This document shows positions 7,908 through 16,352 of a DNA stretch of 20,600 nt, piece after piece. Under the pieces are notes generated by a model. It searched no databases, was not told the origin of the DNA, and saw only the letters and a program-made list of their open reading frames with translations. Made by a program: the position numbers and the translations under genes. Source of the stretch: an uncultured Bacteroidota bacterium (GTDB lineage Bacteria > Bacteroidota > Bacteroidia > Chitinophagales > Chitinophagaceae). Location: NCBI GenBank assembly GCA_903913355.1, contig CAIWKU010000198.1, positions 1 to 20,600 on the forward strand, in the 5' to 3' direction. Each line of letters starts with the position of its first letter. The stretch's first letter is position 1.

Positions 7908-10900
7908 TTATTTTTTCTTTGGTTTCGCTTTTTCTTTATTTCCTGAATCTGAAGAAGCCATTACTTTACCCGGGATCTGTATTTTCGGATTATACGCTGC
8001 CTGTAACTCGTCCACACTTCTCAGGCAATATTCTGCCATCCTTTTCTCTTCAGACATATTATCCGCATTCGTACCTGATAATGAATTATAATAGCGCATT
8101 TGTTGTTGCAGATCGGTTTTCAGTGAACCCGCTACTTTAGCTGTCAGCACAGAATCCCCTGCAACTAAACATGCCTGGAGGAACATCAGTGAGTTACGGT
8201 TATGCATATTGCCCCTACTGGTCATACCATACGCAAAATTTGCCTGGTTTAGCATCGAATCTGCTTTATTCAGTACTTTAATGGCTTCTGGTTTACGGTT
8301 TTGGGCTGCAAGTTCCAGGCCTAATTCTCCATAGGCAGAACGGATAGTATTCAGGTGACGACGATTTTCTTCATCAAAATAAACACCTTTTTTATCCGCA
8401 TTACCCGAACTGAATGTATGCATTGCTTTATCAATCATCCAGTCGAAGTTGACACGACTATTTTGAACAGGGATCAGGCGATAGCTTAATCCATCTCTTC
8501 GGATATACTGATCAAAACCCAGGTCCAGTGCAGGATTGGTGAAATAAATAGGACGTTTCCATTTATTGGACGCAATGATATCCAATACTGCCAGATCATT
8601 TTTCAACAAGGCATTCTTAGGAATATCAAAATGCACTTCTGATACCACACTATCATTGGCATTTACCGTCTTATTATTGAGCACGAATGCTTTATCAACC
8701 GGAACTGATAATTTCTTTACAGGGAAAGTATTCAGTGCTTCTCCGCCGCCTCTGTCTTCCATCTTGGCAGGATCATCACTTCCTACATAGTTTTTCATCA
8801 TATCGTACAGGTCATAATACCTGTCTTCCGGAATACCCGGTTTAGGCCGATACAATACATAATCTCTTTTTGACCCTTCAATCTGCTCGGCCGACCAGAT
8901 CATATCTATCGGATCACTTTGGTTCACTTTATACCTAAGCTCGTTGATATACCAGTCAATTCCCAGTAAACTATTATTGATTACCCGAATATCCGGTCTG
9001 ATACCTTCTACTTCCTGTGCATACCATAGAGGATATGTATCATTATCTCCAAACGTGAAGAGGATGGCATTGGGAGCACAACTCTCCAGGTAATCTTTTG
9101 CAAGATCTCTTGGTAACTGTTTCTGGCTTCGATCATGGTCATCCCATTCTTGTTGTGCCATGATAACCGGTACTGCCAATAAACATAACAAGGTTGCCAA
9201 TGAAGCGGAAATTGCCTGCGACATACTTTTCGCAAACCAGTCGCGCACTTTTAAAACGCCTAACCCAATCCAAACCGCAAATGCATAGAAACTACCTACA
9301 TATGCATAATCACGTTCACGAGGCTGGTATCCTGCCTGATTAAGGTATAATATGATAGCAAACCCTGTGAAGAAAAATAAAAGGAAGTTTACTGAACCGT
9401 CATCTCCTCTTTTCTTAAACTGATAAAATAAACCGATCAATCCCAAAATAAAGGGCAAAGCAAATAAAGTATTATGCGCTTTATTATTTTTCAAACTATC
9501 CGGCATAGTACTTTGATCACCGTACAAGAGGTTATCAACAAAAGGAATACCGGTGATCCAGTTACCATCACGCACATTCCCGTTAAACATCCCCTGGTTA
9601 TCGTTCTGCTTACCAGCAAAATTCCACATGAAGTACCTGAAATACATCCAGTAAATCTGGTAGCCAACAAAGAATTTGATATTATCTACCTGGTTTGGCG
9701 GACGCTCATATGTTCCGTCTTTCATTTTTCCAATACCTAAAAAAGAAGCATAGTAATCAGCATGATTTTGATCGTTACTTGGATCCCAAACACGTGGGAA
9801 AACCATTTTCTCTTCTGCAGCATATACATAGTGCCTGTCCTGACCAATTTCAATGTATTTATCTCTTGCTTTTTCATAACGCATGCCGGAGCTTTTCAGA
9901 TCTACGGGCTGAGAAGTGAATTTCTGCCCATATAGAAGAGGAAAATCCCCATATTGATCACGGCCGAGGTATCCAACCAGACTGATTGGATTATCCACAT
10001 TATACATATCTACTGATGGATTGGCATTACTTCTGATCATGGTAGTTACATAAGCACTATATCCTACCAATAAAAAGGTTAATGACCATAAGCCCAGACT
10101 CATATAAGCCCATGCTTTTTTTGCGGCAAATTTCAATCCTAACCAGATCAATACCGCTAGTATCAGGAAGAAAAAAGCAAATCCGGAAAAGAAGGGCAGG
10201 TTAAAATCATTTACAAAATAGCGATCAAATGTACCAGCCAGTTTGATTGAGTAAGGGATCACTACAAATAAGGCAATACCTAATATCAGACAGCCAATAA
10301 AAAAGAAAATATAGATACCGCCATAATAACTTTTTTTGTCTTTATTGATTTTTTCAATCAGGAAGAAAATACCAATCACGGCCAGGGTACCAAATAGCAT
10401 TAACCCTGACATGGTTCCGTCCATAGGTACATTTTCACTTGATTCTCCGGATGCCATAATCAATGCGCCAATAAATGCAAGCACTCCGCCAATTGCCGTT
10501 AAACGGAGAAACCATTTGCGCAGGATGGCGTAATTGAACTGATCTCTTCTGCGGAAATAATATACCATTACGATGGCAGGAATGGTTAAGAGGTTTAATA
10601 AGTGAACACCTATAGATAACCCCATCAAAAAGAATATAAAAACAATCCATCTGTCTGCATTAGGCTCATCTGCATGGTTTTCCCATTTGAGAATTGCCCA
10701 GAAAACGATGGCGGTAAAGAAAGAAGACATGGCATAAACTTCACCCTCAACAGCGCTATACCAGAAAGAATCACTAAAAGTGTAAGCCAAAGCCCCAACT
10801 ACTCCGGCTCCCATGATAGACCATACCTGGGAACTGGTGAGAATATCCGTTGTTTTCACATTCACGATACGTCTTGCGAAGTGAGTGATTGTCCAGAAAA

Positions 10901-11177
10901 GGAACAAAATCGTAAAGCCGCTGGCAAGGGCATTCATATTATTCACCGCTTTCGCCGCAGTCATGGGATTATCACCAAAAACAACAATAAAGAGGCGGCC
11001 CAGCATAACAAACAAAGGCGCCCCCGGTGGGTGAGGAATCTGTAATTTAAAACAACTGCTTACAAATTCACCACAATCCCAGAAACTACCTCCGGCTTCT
11101 GCGGTGAGAACGTATACAGCACAGGCAAGCAAGCATACAGCCCAGCCCACAATATTGTTAATCTTGTTAAACTGCAT
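7908..11177 (-). CDS. DUF2723 (GT117-like) multi-pass membrane protein
   Basis: Encodes 1089 residues. The N-terminus (to about residue 670) is a string of hydrophobic segments, roughly a dozen. The first lumenal or periplasmic loop has the DUF2723 signature: TAEAGGSFWDCGEF with D34 and E37, then QIPHPPGAPLF (46-56). The C-terminal 400 residues are soluble, with the conserved FGDNDTYPLWYAQEVEG near 706 and a helical, TPR-like stretch near 960-1060, ending in a Lys-rich tail. DUF2723 includes human TMEM260, a protein O-mannosyltransferase (CAZy GT117), so a GT-C-type glycosyl transfer onto exported proteins is the likely role by homology. No acceptor or donor can be read here. It is a single-gene unit with its own -7 box and terminator. 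Confidence 0.87.
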   Translation of the reverse strand: MQFNKINNIVGWAVCLLACAVYVLTAEAGGSFWDCGEFVSSCFKLQIPHPPGAPLFVMLGRLFIVVFGDNPMTAAKAVNNMNALASGFTILFLFWTITHFARRIVNVKTTDILTSSQVWSIMGAGVVGALAYTFSDSFWYSAVEGEVYAMSSFFTAIVFWAILKWENHADEPNADRWIVFIFFLMGLSIGVHLLNLLTIPAIVMVYYFRRRDQFNYAILRKWFLRLTAIGGVLAFIGALIMASGESSENVPMDGTMSGLMLFGTLAVIGIFFLIEKINKDKKSYYGGIYIFFFIGCLILGIALFVVIPYSIKLAGTFDRYFVNDFNLPFFSGFAFFFLILAVLIWLGLKFAAKKAWAYMSLGLWSLTFLLVGYSAYVTTMIRSNANPSVDMYNVDNPISLVGYLGRDQYGDFPLLYGQKFTSQPVDLKSSGMRYEKARDKYIEIGQDRHYVYAAEEKMVFPRVWDPSNDQNHADYYASFLGIGKMKDGTYERPPNQVDNIKFFVGYQIYWMYFRYFMWNFAGKQNDNQGMFNGNVRDGNWITGIPFVDNLLYGDQSTMPDSLKNNKAHNTLFALPFILGLIGLFYQFKKRGDDGSVNFLLFFFTGFAIILYLNQAGYQPRERDYAYVGSFYAFAVWIGLGVLKVRDWFAKSMSQAISASLATLLCLLAVPVIMAQQEWDDHDRSQKQLPRDLAKDYLESCAPNAILFTFGDNDTYPLWYAQEVEGIRPDIRVINNSLLGIDWYINELRYKVNQSDPIDMIWSAEQIEGSKRDYVLYRPKPGIPEDRYYDLYDMMKNYVGSDDPAKMEDRGGGEALNTFPVKKLSVPVDKAFVLNNKTVNANDSVVSEVHFDIPKNALLKNDLAVLDIIASNKWKRPIYFTNPALDLGFDQYIRRDGLSYRLIPVQNSRVNFDWMIDKAMHTFSSGNADKKGVYFDEENRRHLNTIRSAYGELGLELAAQNRKPEAIKVLNKADSMLNQANFAYGMTSRGNMHNRNSLMFLQACLVAGDSVLTAKVAGSLKTDLQQQMRYYNSLSGTNADNMSEEKRMAEYCLRSVDELQAAYNPKIQIPGKVMASSDSGNKEKAKPKKK

Positions 11178-11199
11178 TGATTTTGGTTTTTAAGACTGG

Positions 11200-11207
11200 C
11201 AAACATA
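11200..11207 (-). promoter_or_regulatory. -7 box for the DUF2723 gene
   Basis: On the minus strand this reads TATGTTTG, a full TAnnTTTG match, 22 bases before the ATG at 11177. No TTTG is seen at -33; the upstream DNA there is the heptamer array at 11216-11257. Confidence 0.5.
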
Positions 11208-11215
11208 CCTAAATT

Positions 11216-11257
11216 GGTTTAAAGTTTAGGGTTTGGGATTTAAGGTTATAGTTTTTT
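11216..11257. repeat. Heptamer-periodic array upstream of DUF2723 and mtaB
   Basis: Six consecutive 7-base units follow a degenerate RGTTTAR pattern: GGTTTAA, AGTTTAG, GGTTTGG, GATTTAA, GGTTATA, then a T-rich last unit. The array lies in the divergent promoter region. It is upstream of the -7 boxes of both flanking genes, on the side where their -33 and upstream contacts would be. Confidence 0.65.
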
Positions 11258-11298
11258 TTAACAACCTCTTACATGGCCAATTAAACTTGAACTGGCCT

Positions 11299-11306
11299 TA
11301 TCTTTG
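11299..11306 (+). promoter_or_regulatory. -7 box very close to the mtaB start
   Basis: TATCTTTG matches TAnnTTTG and ends eight bases before the ATG at 11315, predicting a leader of only a few bases. A -33 TTTG is not evident. Confidence 0.5.
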
Positions 11307-11314
11307 CCACTTAT

Positions 11315-12589
11315 ATGCAAAAAAATCGTACTGTAGCCTTTCATACCCTGGGATGTAAACTGAATTTTTCAGAAACCTCTACCCTTTCTCGTTTGCTGGA
11401 GAATGAGGGTTTTGAGAAAAAGCGGTTTGAGGATATTGCTGATGTATATGTGATCAATACCTGCTCGGTTACGGATAATGCGGATAAGGAATGCCGGCAC
11501 CTGGTAAGACGTATCCAAAGAAAATCGCCCGATAGTTTTGTGGTGATTACAGGATGTTATGCCCAATTAAAACCCCAGGAGATTGCCGCCATTCCGGGGG
11601 TTGACCTGGTACTGGGTGCAGCGGAAAAATTCAATATTGCCCAACATATTGGAGAACTGGCCAAGGGCAAAGAAACCAAGATTTGTAGTTGTGATATTGC
11701 CGAAGTAAGCGGGTTTCACGCCTCTTTTTCTCAAAACGACCGTACGCGAACCTTCCTGAAAGTGCAGGATGGCTGTGATTATAACTGCTCCTTCTGTACC
11801 ATTCCCATGGCTAGGGGTAAGAGCAGGAGCGATACTGTTGAACGGGTGGTGGAACACGCCCAAAAAATGGCAAAGGATGGTACTAAGGAAATTGTACTAA
11901 CAGGAGTGAATCTGGGTGATTTTGGGAAAGGGGCTGATGGGCAGGGAACCGATTCGGAAAATTTTTATACACTGGTGAAAGCCCTGGATCAGGTTGAAGG
12001 CATTGAGCGATTCCGGATTTCTTCCATTGAGCCCAATCTCTTGACTAATGAGATTATTGAGTTGGTTGCCGGAAGCAAACGGTTTATGCCGCACTTCCAT
12101 ATTCCGCTGCAAAGTGGCAGTAATGATATATTGGGATTAATGCGAAGAAGGTATCAAAGAGAATTGTATATCGACCGGGTTTCCCTTATTAAAAAACTGA
12201 TGCCTCATTGTGCCATTGGCGTGGATGTGATTGTTGGTTTTCCGGGTGAAACGGATGCTCATTTCAGGGAGACATTTGATTTTCTTCATTCGATTGATGT
12301 TAGTTACCTCCATGTATTTACTTATTCTGAAAGAGATGGCACAAAGGCACTAGATATAAAACCCATTATCCCGATTGGAACAAGAAATGAACGGAATAAA
12401 ATACTGCGAAACCTTTCTTACCAAAAACTACAATATTTTACACAGGCGCATTCTGGTACTATCCGAAAAGTTTTATTTGAAGCGTTCGATAAAAATGGAA
12501 TGATGGAGGGATATACAGATAACTATATCCGGGTTACTACGCCACATAGAAAAGAATGGGCGAATGAGGTAGTTGACTGGAAACTATAA
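11315..12589 (+). CDS. mtaB: tRNA (t6A37) methylthiotransferase MtaB
   Basis: Encodes 424 residues. MtaB is a radical-SAM enzyme that adds a methylthio group to t6A37, giving ms2t6A next to the anticodon of tRNAs reading ANN codons. The N-terminal UPF0004 domain holds the three auxiliary-cluster cysteines: C14 (TLGCKLN), C50 (NTCSVT) and C81 (TGCYAQ). The radical-SAM triad is C154, C158 and C161 in DGCDYNCSFCTIP. PLQSGSNDILGLMRRRY and GFPGETD are typical of the family, and a short C-terminal TRAM-like segment closes the protein. TLGCKLN instead of MiaB's TxGCQMN favours MtaB over MiaB or RimO. It diverges from the DUF2723 gene and converges with upxY, 23 bases away, with no clear terminator between them. 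Confidence 0.9.
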   Translation: MQKNRTVAFHTLGCKLNFSETSTLSRLLENEGFEKKRFEDIADVYVINTCSVTDNADKECRHLVRRIQRKSPDSFVVITGCYAQLKPQEIAAIPGVDLVLGAAEKFNIAQHIGELAKGKETKICSCDIAEVSGFHASFSQNDRTRTFLKVQDGCDYNCSFCTIPMARGKSRSDTVERVVEHAQKMAKDGTKEIVLTGVNLGDFGKGADGQGTDSENFYTLVKALDQVEGIERFRISSIEPNLLTNEIIELVAGSKRFMPHFHIPLQSGSNDILGLMRRRYQRELYIDRVSLIKKLMPHCAIGVDVIVGFPGETDAHFRETFDFLHSIDVSYLHVFTYSERDGTKALDIKPIIPIGTRNERNKILRNLSYQKLQYFTQAHSGTIRKVLFEAFDKNGMMEGYTDNYIRVTTPHRKEWANEVVDWKL

Positions 12590-12612
12590 TCACAATCAGA
12601 TGTAACCTGGGG

Positions 12613-13116
12613 TTAAATAGGCGATAAAAATTCTGCCGGAAATTCTACCACCATTACCTGACCCAGACTTTCCAGTTTTACATATACTTTTTTCTTTCCA
12701 CTCCGCAATACGGTGCCTTCATTACCCATAAATACACCATGGTTAACCCTGATCTTTGTTTCTTCAACAAATCCTTCCTGCGAAATAATAAATATGCTGG
12801 CATCTTTTTCGGCCAGGTATCTTTTAATGGTATCTACTTCATCATTCTTAATAACCGCCGGTTTTCCCAGATAATGCACGAAGTTCAGAACCCCATCCGT
12901 CATTAATACCTTCGTCTTTTCTTCATTGCTGATTCTGACAAACACATAGGATTTAAAAAGTGGGTCTTCAATAATCTTTTTCCGATCGCTCCATTGTCTT
13001 TCTATTTTTTGAAGCGGGCACCAGCTTTCTATTCCTTTTCGAATCAACACACTGTCTATTTTCTTTTCCCATCTGGGTTTCGTATAAACAGCATACCATT
13101 TTTTTTCAGGTTCCAT
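12613..13116 (-). CDS. UpxY/NusG-like transcription antitermination factor
   Basis: Encodes 167 residues. The NGN domain (about 5-105) begins with the signature WYAVYTKPRWEKK and includes FKSYVFVRI. A KOW motif follows at about 122-155 (NHGVFMGNEGTVL). Proteins of this size and type are NusG paralogues. In Bacteroidota the UpxY group usually sits first in a capsule or exopolysaccharide operon and helps RNA polymerase read through it. Here no polysaccharide genes follow: the gene is last in its unit, 42 bases downstream of prc, and runs into convergent mtaB. It is therefore an orphan acting elsewhere, or a minor housekeeping paralogue. Housekeeping NusG is less likely because it lies normally between secE and rplK. 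Confidence 0.85.
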   Translation of the reverse strand: MEPEKKWYAVYTKPRWEKKIDSVLIRKGIESWCPLQKIERQWSDRKKIIEDPLFKSYVFVRISNEEKTKVLMTDGVLNFVHYLGKPAVIKNDEVDTIKRYLAEKDASIFIISQEGFVEETKIRVNHGVFMGNEGTVLRSGKKKVYVKLESLGQVMVVEFPAEFLSPI

Positions 13117-13158
13117 GCAAGCATTATTTAATCAACCATACAATCTATCGCTAATAAA

Positions 13159-15336
13159 CTATTTTCCTTTGTTCAAAACCATCTGGGCTGGTGTAGTGTG
13201 TACCAAATCACTCAAAACTTTTGTAGATTCATCTACGTACATATCATTCTTTAGTAAACTCAGCCAGGCTTTGTAATACTCATTTTTTGTCTGATCCGGA
13301 TTATTGAAGTATTTGTCTTTATCTACTTCCATTGTCTCCACTTTCATCTCCTTTTTGATTTTAAGCAATGAATCGTTTTGGTTGTTGGTTGCAATTCTTT
13401 GCTTCTGATTCTGCCGGTATTTATCTATATTCAGATCATAGGGCTGCTCACTTTTCTTTGACAACCACAGAAGATTATCCTGTAAAAGTTTCAAAGAAGG
13501 ATTATTACGGATTTTATCATTTTCTTTTTTCACTACTGCATCAAAGGCAGTGTTATTTTGCCATGTCTGGTAATTCGCTTTGGGTATTTCATCCCAAGGC
13601 AAAGCATCAGGATTATCTTTCTCTCTTCCTTTATAATATTCATATGGATCAGGTAATATAATATCCGGGATGATTCCTTTCAGTTGATTTGAGCTCCCAC
13701 TCACCCTGTAAAATTTCTGGAAAGTCAATGTCATAGCCCCCATATCCGTTCTCATAGAAGAAAAATCGTTTCTGCTTCCGAAAGGGATCTGTCTTTGCAC
13801 CGTTCCCTTTCCATAAGTAGAAGAACTGCCGATAATGATTCCTCTTTTATAATCCTGAATGGCACCAGCAAATATTTCACTGGCAGAAGCGGATCCTTCA
13901 TTTACAAGTACGGCCAAAGGTCCATCATACAAAACAGATTCATCATTATCCCGCCAGGTAGTCTGGTCTACTTTGCCACTTCTTTCTTTTACCTGCACAA
14001 TTGGACCACTCTTGATAAAAAGTCCTACCATCTTTACTACTTCGTATAAAGATCCACCGCCATTGGTACGAATATCCATTACAATGCCGTTTACATGTTC
14101 GGCTTTCAGTTTCACCAGTTCTTTGGCTACATCCACTGAACAATGATGTCCATTCTCATTTTCAAAATTGGAATAGAAATCAGGAAGTATAATATACCCA
14201 ATTTTATCATTTCCTTGTTGTATAATCACACTTCTTGCAAATCCCTGGTCCGTTTGTACTAATTCCCTGACTAGTGAGACTACTTTAATACTTCCATCCT
14301 GCTTTTTCAAGGTCAGTTTTACAACTGTACCCTTATTTCCCCTAATAATTTTAACAGCATCCGGTGTATCAAAAGCGGTTACATCAACCGGTGGTGCATC
14401 GCCTTCACCCACTTTAATGATAATATCGTTTACTACTACCTGTCCGGATTTCCAGGCTGCACCACCTGTAATAATGGTAGCGATTTTGATACCATAATCA
14501 TCCTTACCCAATTGTGCACCAATTCCATAAAATTCTCCACTCATCTTCTCATCAAATGCGCGTTTTTCAACCGGTGGAAAATAATCTGTATGCGGGTCCA
14601 TCAGGTTTGTAATGGTATTGACAAATAGATTAAACCTATCATCTTCTGTATATGCACTTTTAATGCGCTCGAAATTTTTAGTCACCACCTTAAGCACCAA
14701 TTCTCTGGCTTCTCTTTCCAGTGAAGAATCGGCCTTTACCACAAAATCTTTTGATCCCTTATTTTTCTCGCGTTGATCTTGCAGCTCAACATATCTTTCA
14801 AGGGTAAAGAATTTCATTTTTTTCCTCCATCTTTCTTTTCGCTCTGCTTCTGTAGCAGGGTAAGATAATTTCTCGCCGTCCAGCACTACGTTTTCATCAG
14901 TAGTAAAATCAAAAGGTTTGGCTAATAAATCTTTATATAGCCCCATTAGCTCATTATTCCTTTTTTCATAAATAACATTCACTGCGGGTGTAAATTCAAT
15001 TACTGCCGTTCCATGAATTTCGTCATCAATGGTAGTCTCATATTTTTTCAGAGAATTAATATCCGCTTGAAGAAAAATCGATTTATCGCCATCCAATTCC
15101 TCCAGGTATTTTTTGAACACCAACCTGGAAAAATCATCATTTATGGTTTTGGGACTATAATGTTGTTCCTCAAGTAAACGACCTACCTGGATCAATAAAC
15201 CCTGTCTTTGTGATACGGGTATTCCCTTCCCTCCATAGGAAATGGATTTAAACGCAAAGAATAATCCGCCAAATAATACAATGGCCAACAGCAACAAACC
15301 TTTTCTGCTCTTCATAAATTGAGTAAATTTTTGCAT
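13159..15336 (-). CDS. prc: Carboxy-terminal processing protease Prc/Tsp (S41)
   Basis: Encodes 725 residues. Prc is a periplasmic, membrane-anchored serine protease that trims or degrades proteins from the C-terminus. An N-terminal membrane segment (about 13-29) is followed by the Tsp N-terminal helical domain (about 40-245), a PDZ domain (about 265-345, starting FYGIGAQL), the S41 core (about 375-570) and a Prc C-terminal region (from about 575, PWDEIPKA). By alignment to E. coli Tsp the nucleophile is S484 in GSASASEIFAGA, with D495 and general base K510 in YGKGTVQ. The frame begins at a TTG at 15348, but that lies inside a -7 box, so the ATG at 15336 is chosen. Likely cotranscribed with upxY. 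Confidence 0.92.
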   Translation of the reverse strand: MQKFTQFMKSRKGLLLLAIVLFGGLFFAFKSISYGGKGIPVSQRQGLLIQVGRLLEEQHYSPKTINDDFSRLVFKKYLEELDGDKSIFLQADINSLKKYETTIDDEIHGTAVIEFTPAVNVIYEKRNNELMGLYKDLLAKPFDFTTDENVVLDGEKLSYPATEAERKERWRKKMKFFTLERYVELQDQREKNKGSKDFVVKADSSLEREARELVLKVVTKNFERIKSAYTEDDRFNLFVNTITNLMDPHTDYFPPVEKRAFDEKMSGEFYGIGAQLGKDDYGIKIATIITGGAAWKSGQVVVNDIIIKVGEGDAPPVDVTAFDTPDAVKIIRGNKGTVVKLTLKKQDGSIKVVSLVRELVQTDQGFARSVIIQQGNDKIGYIILPDFYSNFENENGHHCSVDVAKELVKLKAEHVNGIVMDIRTNGGGSLYEVVKMVGLFIKSGPIVQVKERSGKVDQTTWRDNDESVLYDGPLAVLVNEGSASASEIFAGAIQDYKRGIIIGSSSTYGKGTVQRQIPFGSRNDFSSMRTDMGAMTLTFQKFYRVSGSSNQLKGIIPDIILPDPYEYYKGREKDNPDALPWDEIPKANYQTWQNNTAFDAVVKKENDKIRNNPSLKLLQDNLLWLSKKSEQPYDLNIDKYRQNQKQRIATNNQNDSLLKIKKEMKVETMEVDKDKYFNNPDQTKNEYYKAWLSLLKNDMYVDESTKVLSDLVHTTPAQMVLNKGK

Positions 15337-15345
15337 GATAGGTAT

Positions 15346-15353
15346 CAAAAATA
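15346..15353 (-). promoter_or_regulatory. -7 box very close to the prc start
   Basis: On the minus strand this reads TATTTTTG, matching TAnnTTTG, nine bases before the ATG at 15336. It overlaps the TTG at 15348 that would otherwise extend the frame, which decides the start. The mRNA leader would be only a few bases. No -33 TTTG at standard spacing. Confidence 0.5.
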
Positions 15354-15461
15354 ACCTAAAAAGATGTTAAGCACGCAGCCTTTCATCCAATTAACAAAGG
15401 TTTTGAGGCCTGAACAGGAAAAAGAGGCAAAAAATGCTTTCAGATTAATCCTGAATTATAC

Positions 15462-15469
15462 TATTTTTG
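15462..15469 (+). promoter_or_regulatory. -7 box of the tRNA-His gene
   Basis: TATTTTTG matches TAnnTTTG, 14 bases before the first tRNA base at 15484. This spacing allows a short 5' leader to be removed by RNase P. The -33 region has only a weak TTTC. Confidence 0.5.
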
Positions 15470-15483
15470 CAACCCGATAAAAC

Positions 15484-15558
15484 GGAGAGCGTAGCTCAGT
15501 TGGTTAGAGCGTCAGTTTGTGGCACTGAAGGCCGGGGGTTCGAGACCCCTCGTTCTCC
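15484..15558 (+). tRNA. tRNA-His (GTG anticodon)
   Basis: A full cloverleaf can be drawn. The acceptor stem 15485-15491 pairs with 15551-15557 (one G-U), D stem GCTC/GAGC, anticodon stem TCAGT/ACTGA, anticodon GTG at 15519-15521, five-base variable loop, and T stem 15534-15538 with 15546-15550 around TTCGAGA. G at 15484 can pair with discriminator C73 at 15558, the G-1:C73 pair unique to tRNA-His. CCA is not encoded. An upstream -7 box and a downstream hairpin suggest an independent transcript. Confidence 0.96.
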
Positions 15559-15565
15559 CTTCATT

Positions 15566-15595
15566 AAAACCTATAAGTATCCCTTATAGGTTTTT
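15566..15595 (+). terminator. Intrinsic terminator after tRNA-His
   Basis: A 12-bp stem (15566-15577 with 15583-15594, core ACCTATAAG) closes a 5-base loop and ends in T at 15591-15595. It begins eight bases after the tRNA. It also lies 14 bases before the DUF445 start codon, so any tRNA read-through into that gene would have to pass it. Confidence 0.8.
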
Positions 15596-15608
15596 AAATT
15601 TTAGCGAG

Positions 15609-16211
15609 ATGTATTCTGGTTGGATCATCCTTCCCCTTACTTGCGCCTTTATTGGGTGGTTTCCGATTTGGATCGGAATCAGACTCCTCTTCCATCCTGT
15701 AAAAGCCTGGAATCTATTGGGTATTCGGATCCAGGGTATTCTGCCTGCTAAACAAAAACAATTCGCAGAAAGTTTGGGTAAGCTGGCAGCTACGGAACTG
15801 TTTTCGTTTGGGGAAATCGCTGAAAAATTAACCGATCCGGCAAATTTTAGCCGGATCCTGCCTATGGTAGATGAACATATTGATCATTTTCTAAGGATAA
15901 AACTGGCAGAGCAAATGCCTATGATCAGCATGTTTATTGGTGATAAAACCATTGCTGAATTGAAAAAGGTTTTTACGGCTGAACTGGAAACCCTGTTTCC
16001 TGTTATTATGAAAAATTATATAGGGGGGCTTGAAAAAGAATTGAACCTGGAGAAACTGATCCGGGAGAAAATAGAAGGTATCCCAATAGTAAATATTGAA
16101 AAAATTTTCAATGTGAATTTGTTAAACAAGATCAGAAACCTGTCTTATCTGGCGGCTTGTTTTGGCTTTTTAGTGGGTCTCTTACTGGCATTTTTTGGCT
16201 TTTTAGGGTAA
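15609..16211 (+). CDS. DUF445 family membrane protein
   Basis: Encodes 200 residues. A hydrophobic N-terminus (about 1-27, MYSGWIILPLTCAFIGWFPI) continues into the DUF445-like string IGIRLLFHPVKAWNLLGIRIQGILPAKQ (shown here as key words only: LLFHP, GILPAKQ), with the helical, amphipathic middle typical of the family. A second membrane segment ends the protein (about 178-199, AACFGFLVGLLLAFFGFLG). The function of DUF445 proteins is unsettled; they are inner-membrane proteins. The frame extends back into tRNA-His (from 15519), which is an artefact; the ATG at 15609 gives the natural start. It sits just behind the tRNA terminator, and I see no clear promoter of its own. Confidence 0.83.
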   Translation: MYSGWIILPLTCAFIGWFPIWIGIRLLFHPVKAWNLLGIRIQGILPAKQKQFAESLGKLAATELFSFGEIAEKLTDPANFSRILPMVDEHIDHFLRIKLAEQMPMISMFIGDKTIAELKKVFTAELETLFPVIMKNYIGGLEKELNLEKLIREKIEGIPIVNIEKIFNVNLLNKIRNLSYLAACFGFLVGLLLAFFGFLG

Positions 16212-16352
16212 TCTACCGATAAAAAAGGGCTTTATCCCGTTATCACTTCAACCTTTATCCATTCAGGTTGTCATATTACCGCTGGTGTAATGGAATGAGG
16301 ACAAAAAAGTCAAAGTATGAACTTTGCATAATATTAAATAGATAATATAAGT

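Noticed and set aside
10674..11045. 123-residue plus-strand frame opposite the start of the DUF2723 gene
   Set aside because: Antisense shadow of a strongly supported gene; no start signal and low-complexity basic composition.
15484..15595. tRNA-His as an integration site for a mobile element
   Set aside because: No integrase gene and no downstream copy of the tRNA 3' end was seen in the window.
15519..15608. N-terminal extension of the DUF445 frame starting inside tRNA-His
   Set aside because: It begins in the anticodon loop and crosses the tRNA terminator; the residues are not membrane-protein-like.
16249..16270. CAACCT/AGGTTG inverted repeat after the DUF445 gene
   Set aside because: Six base pairs with a 10-base loop and no T run; too weak to call.
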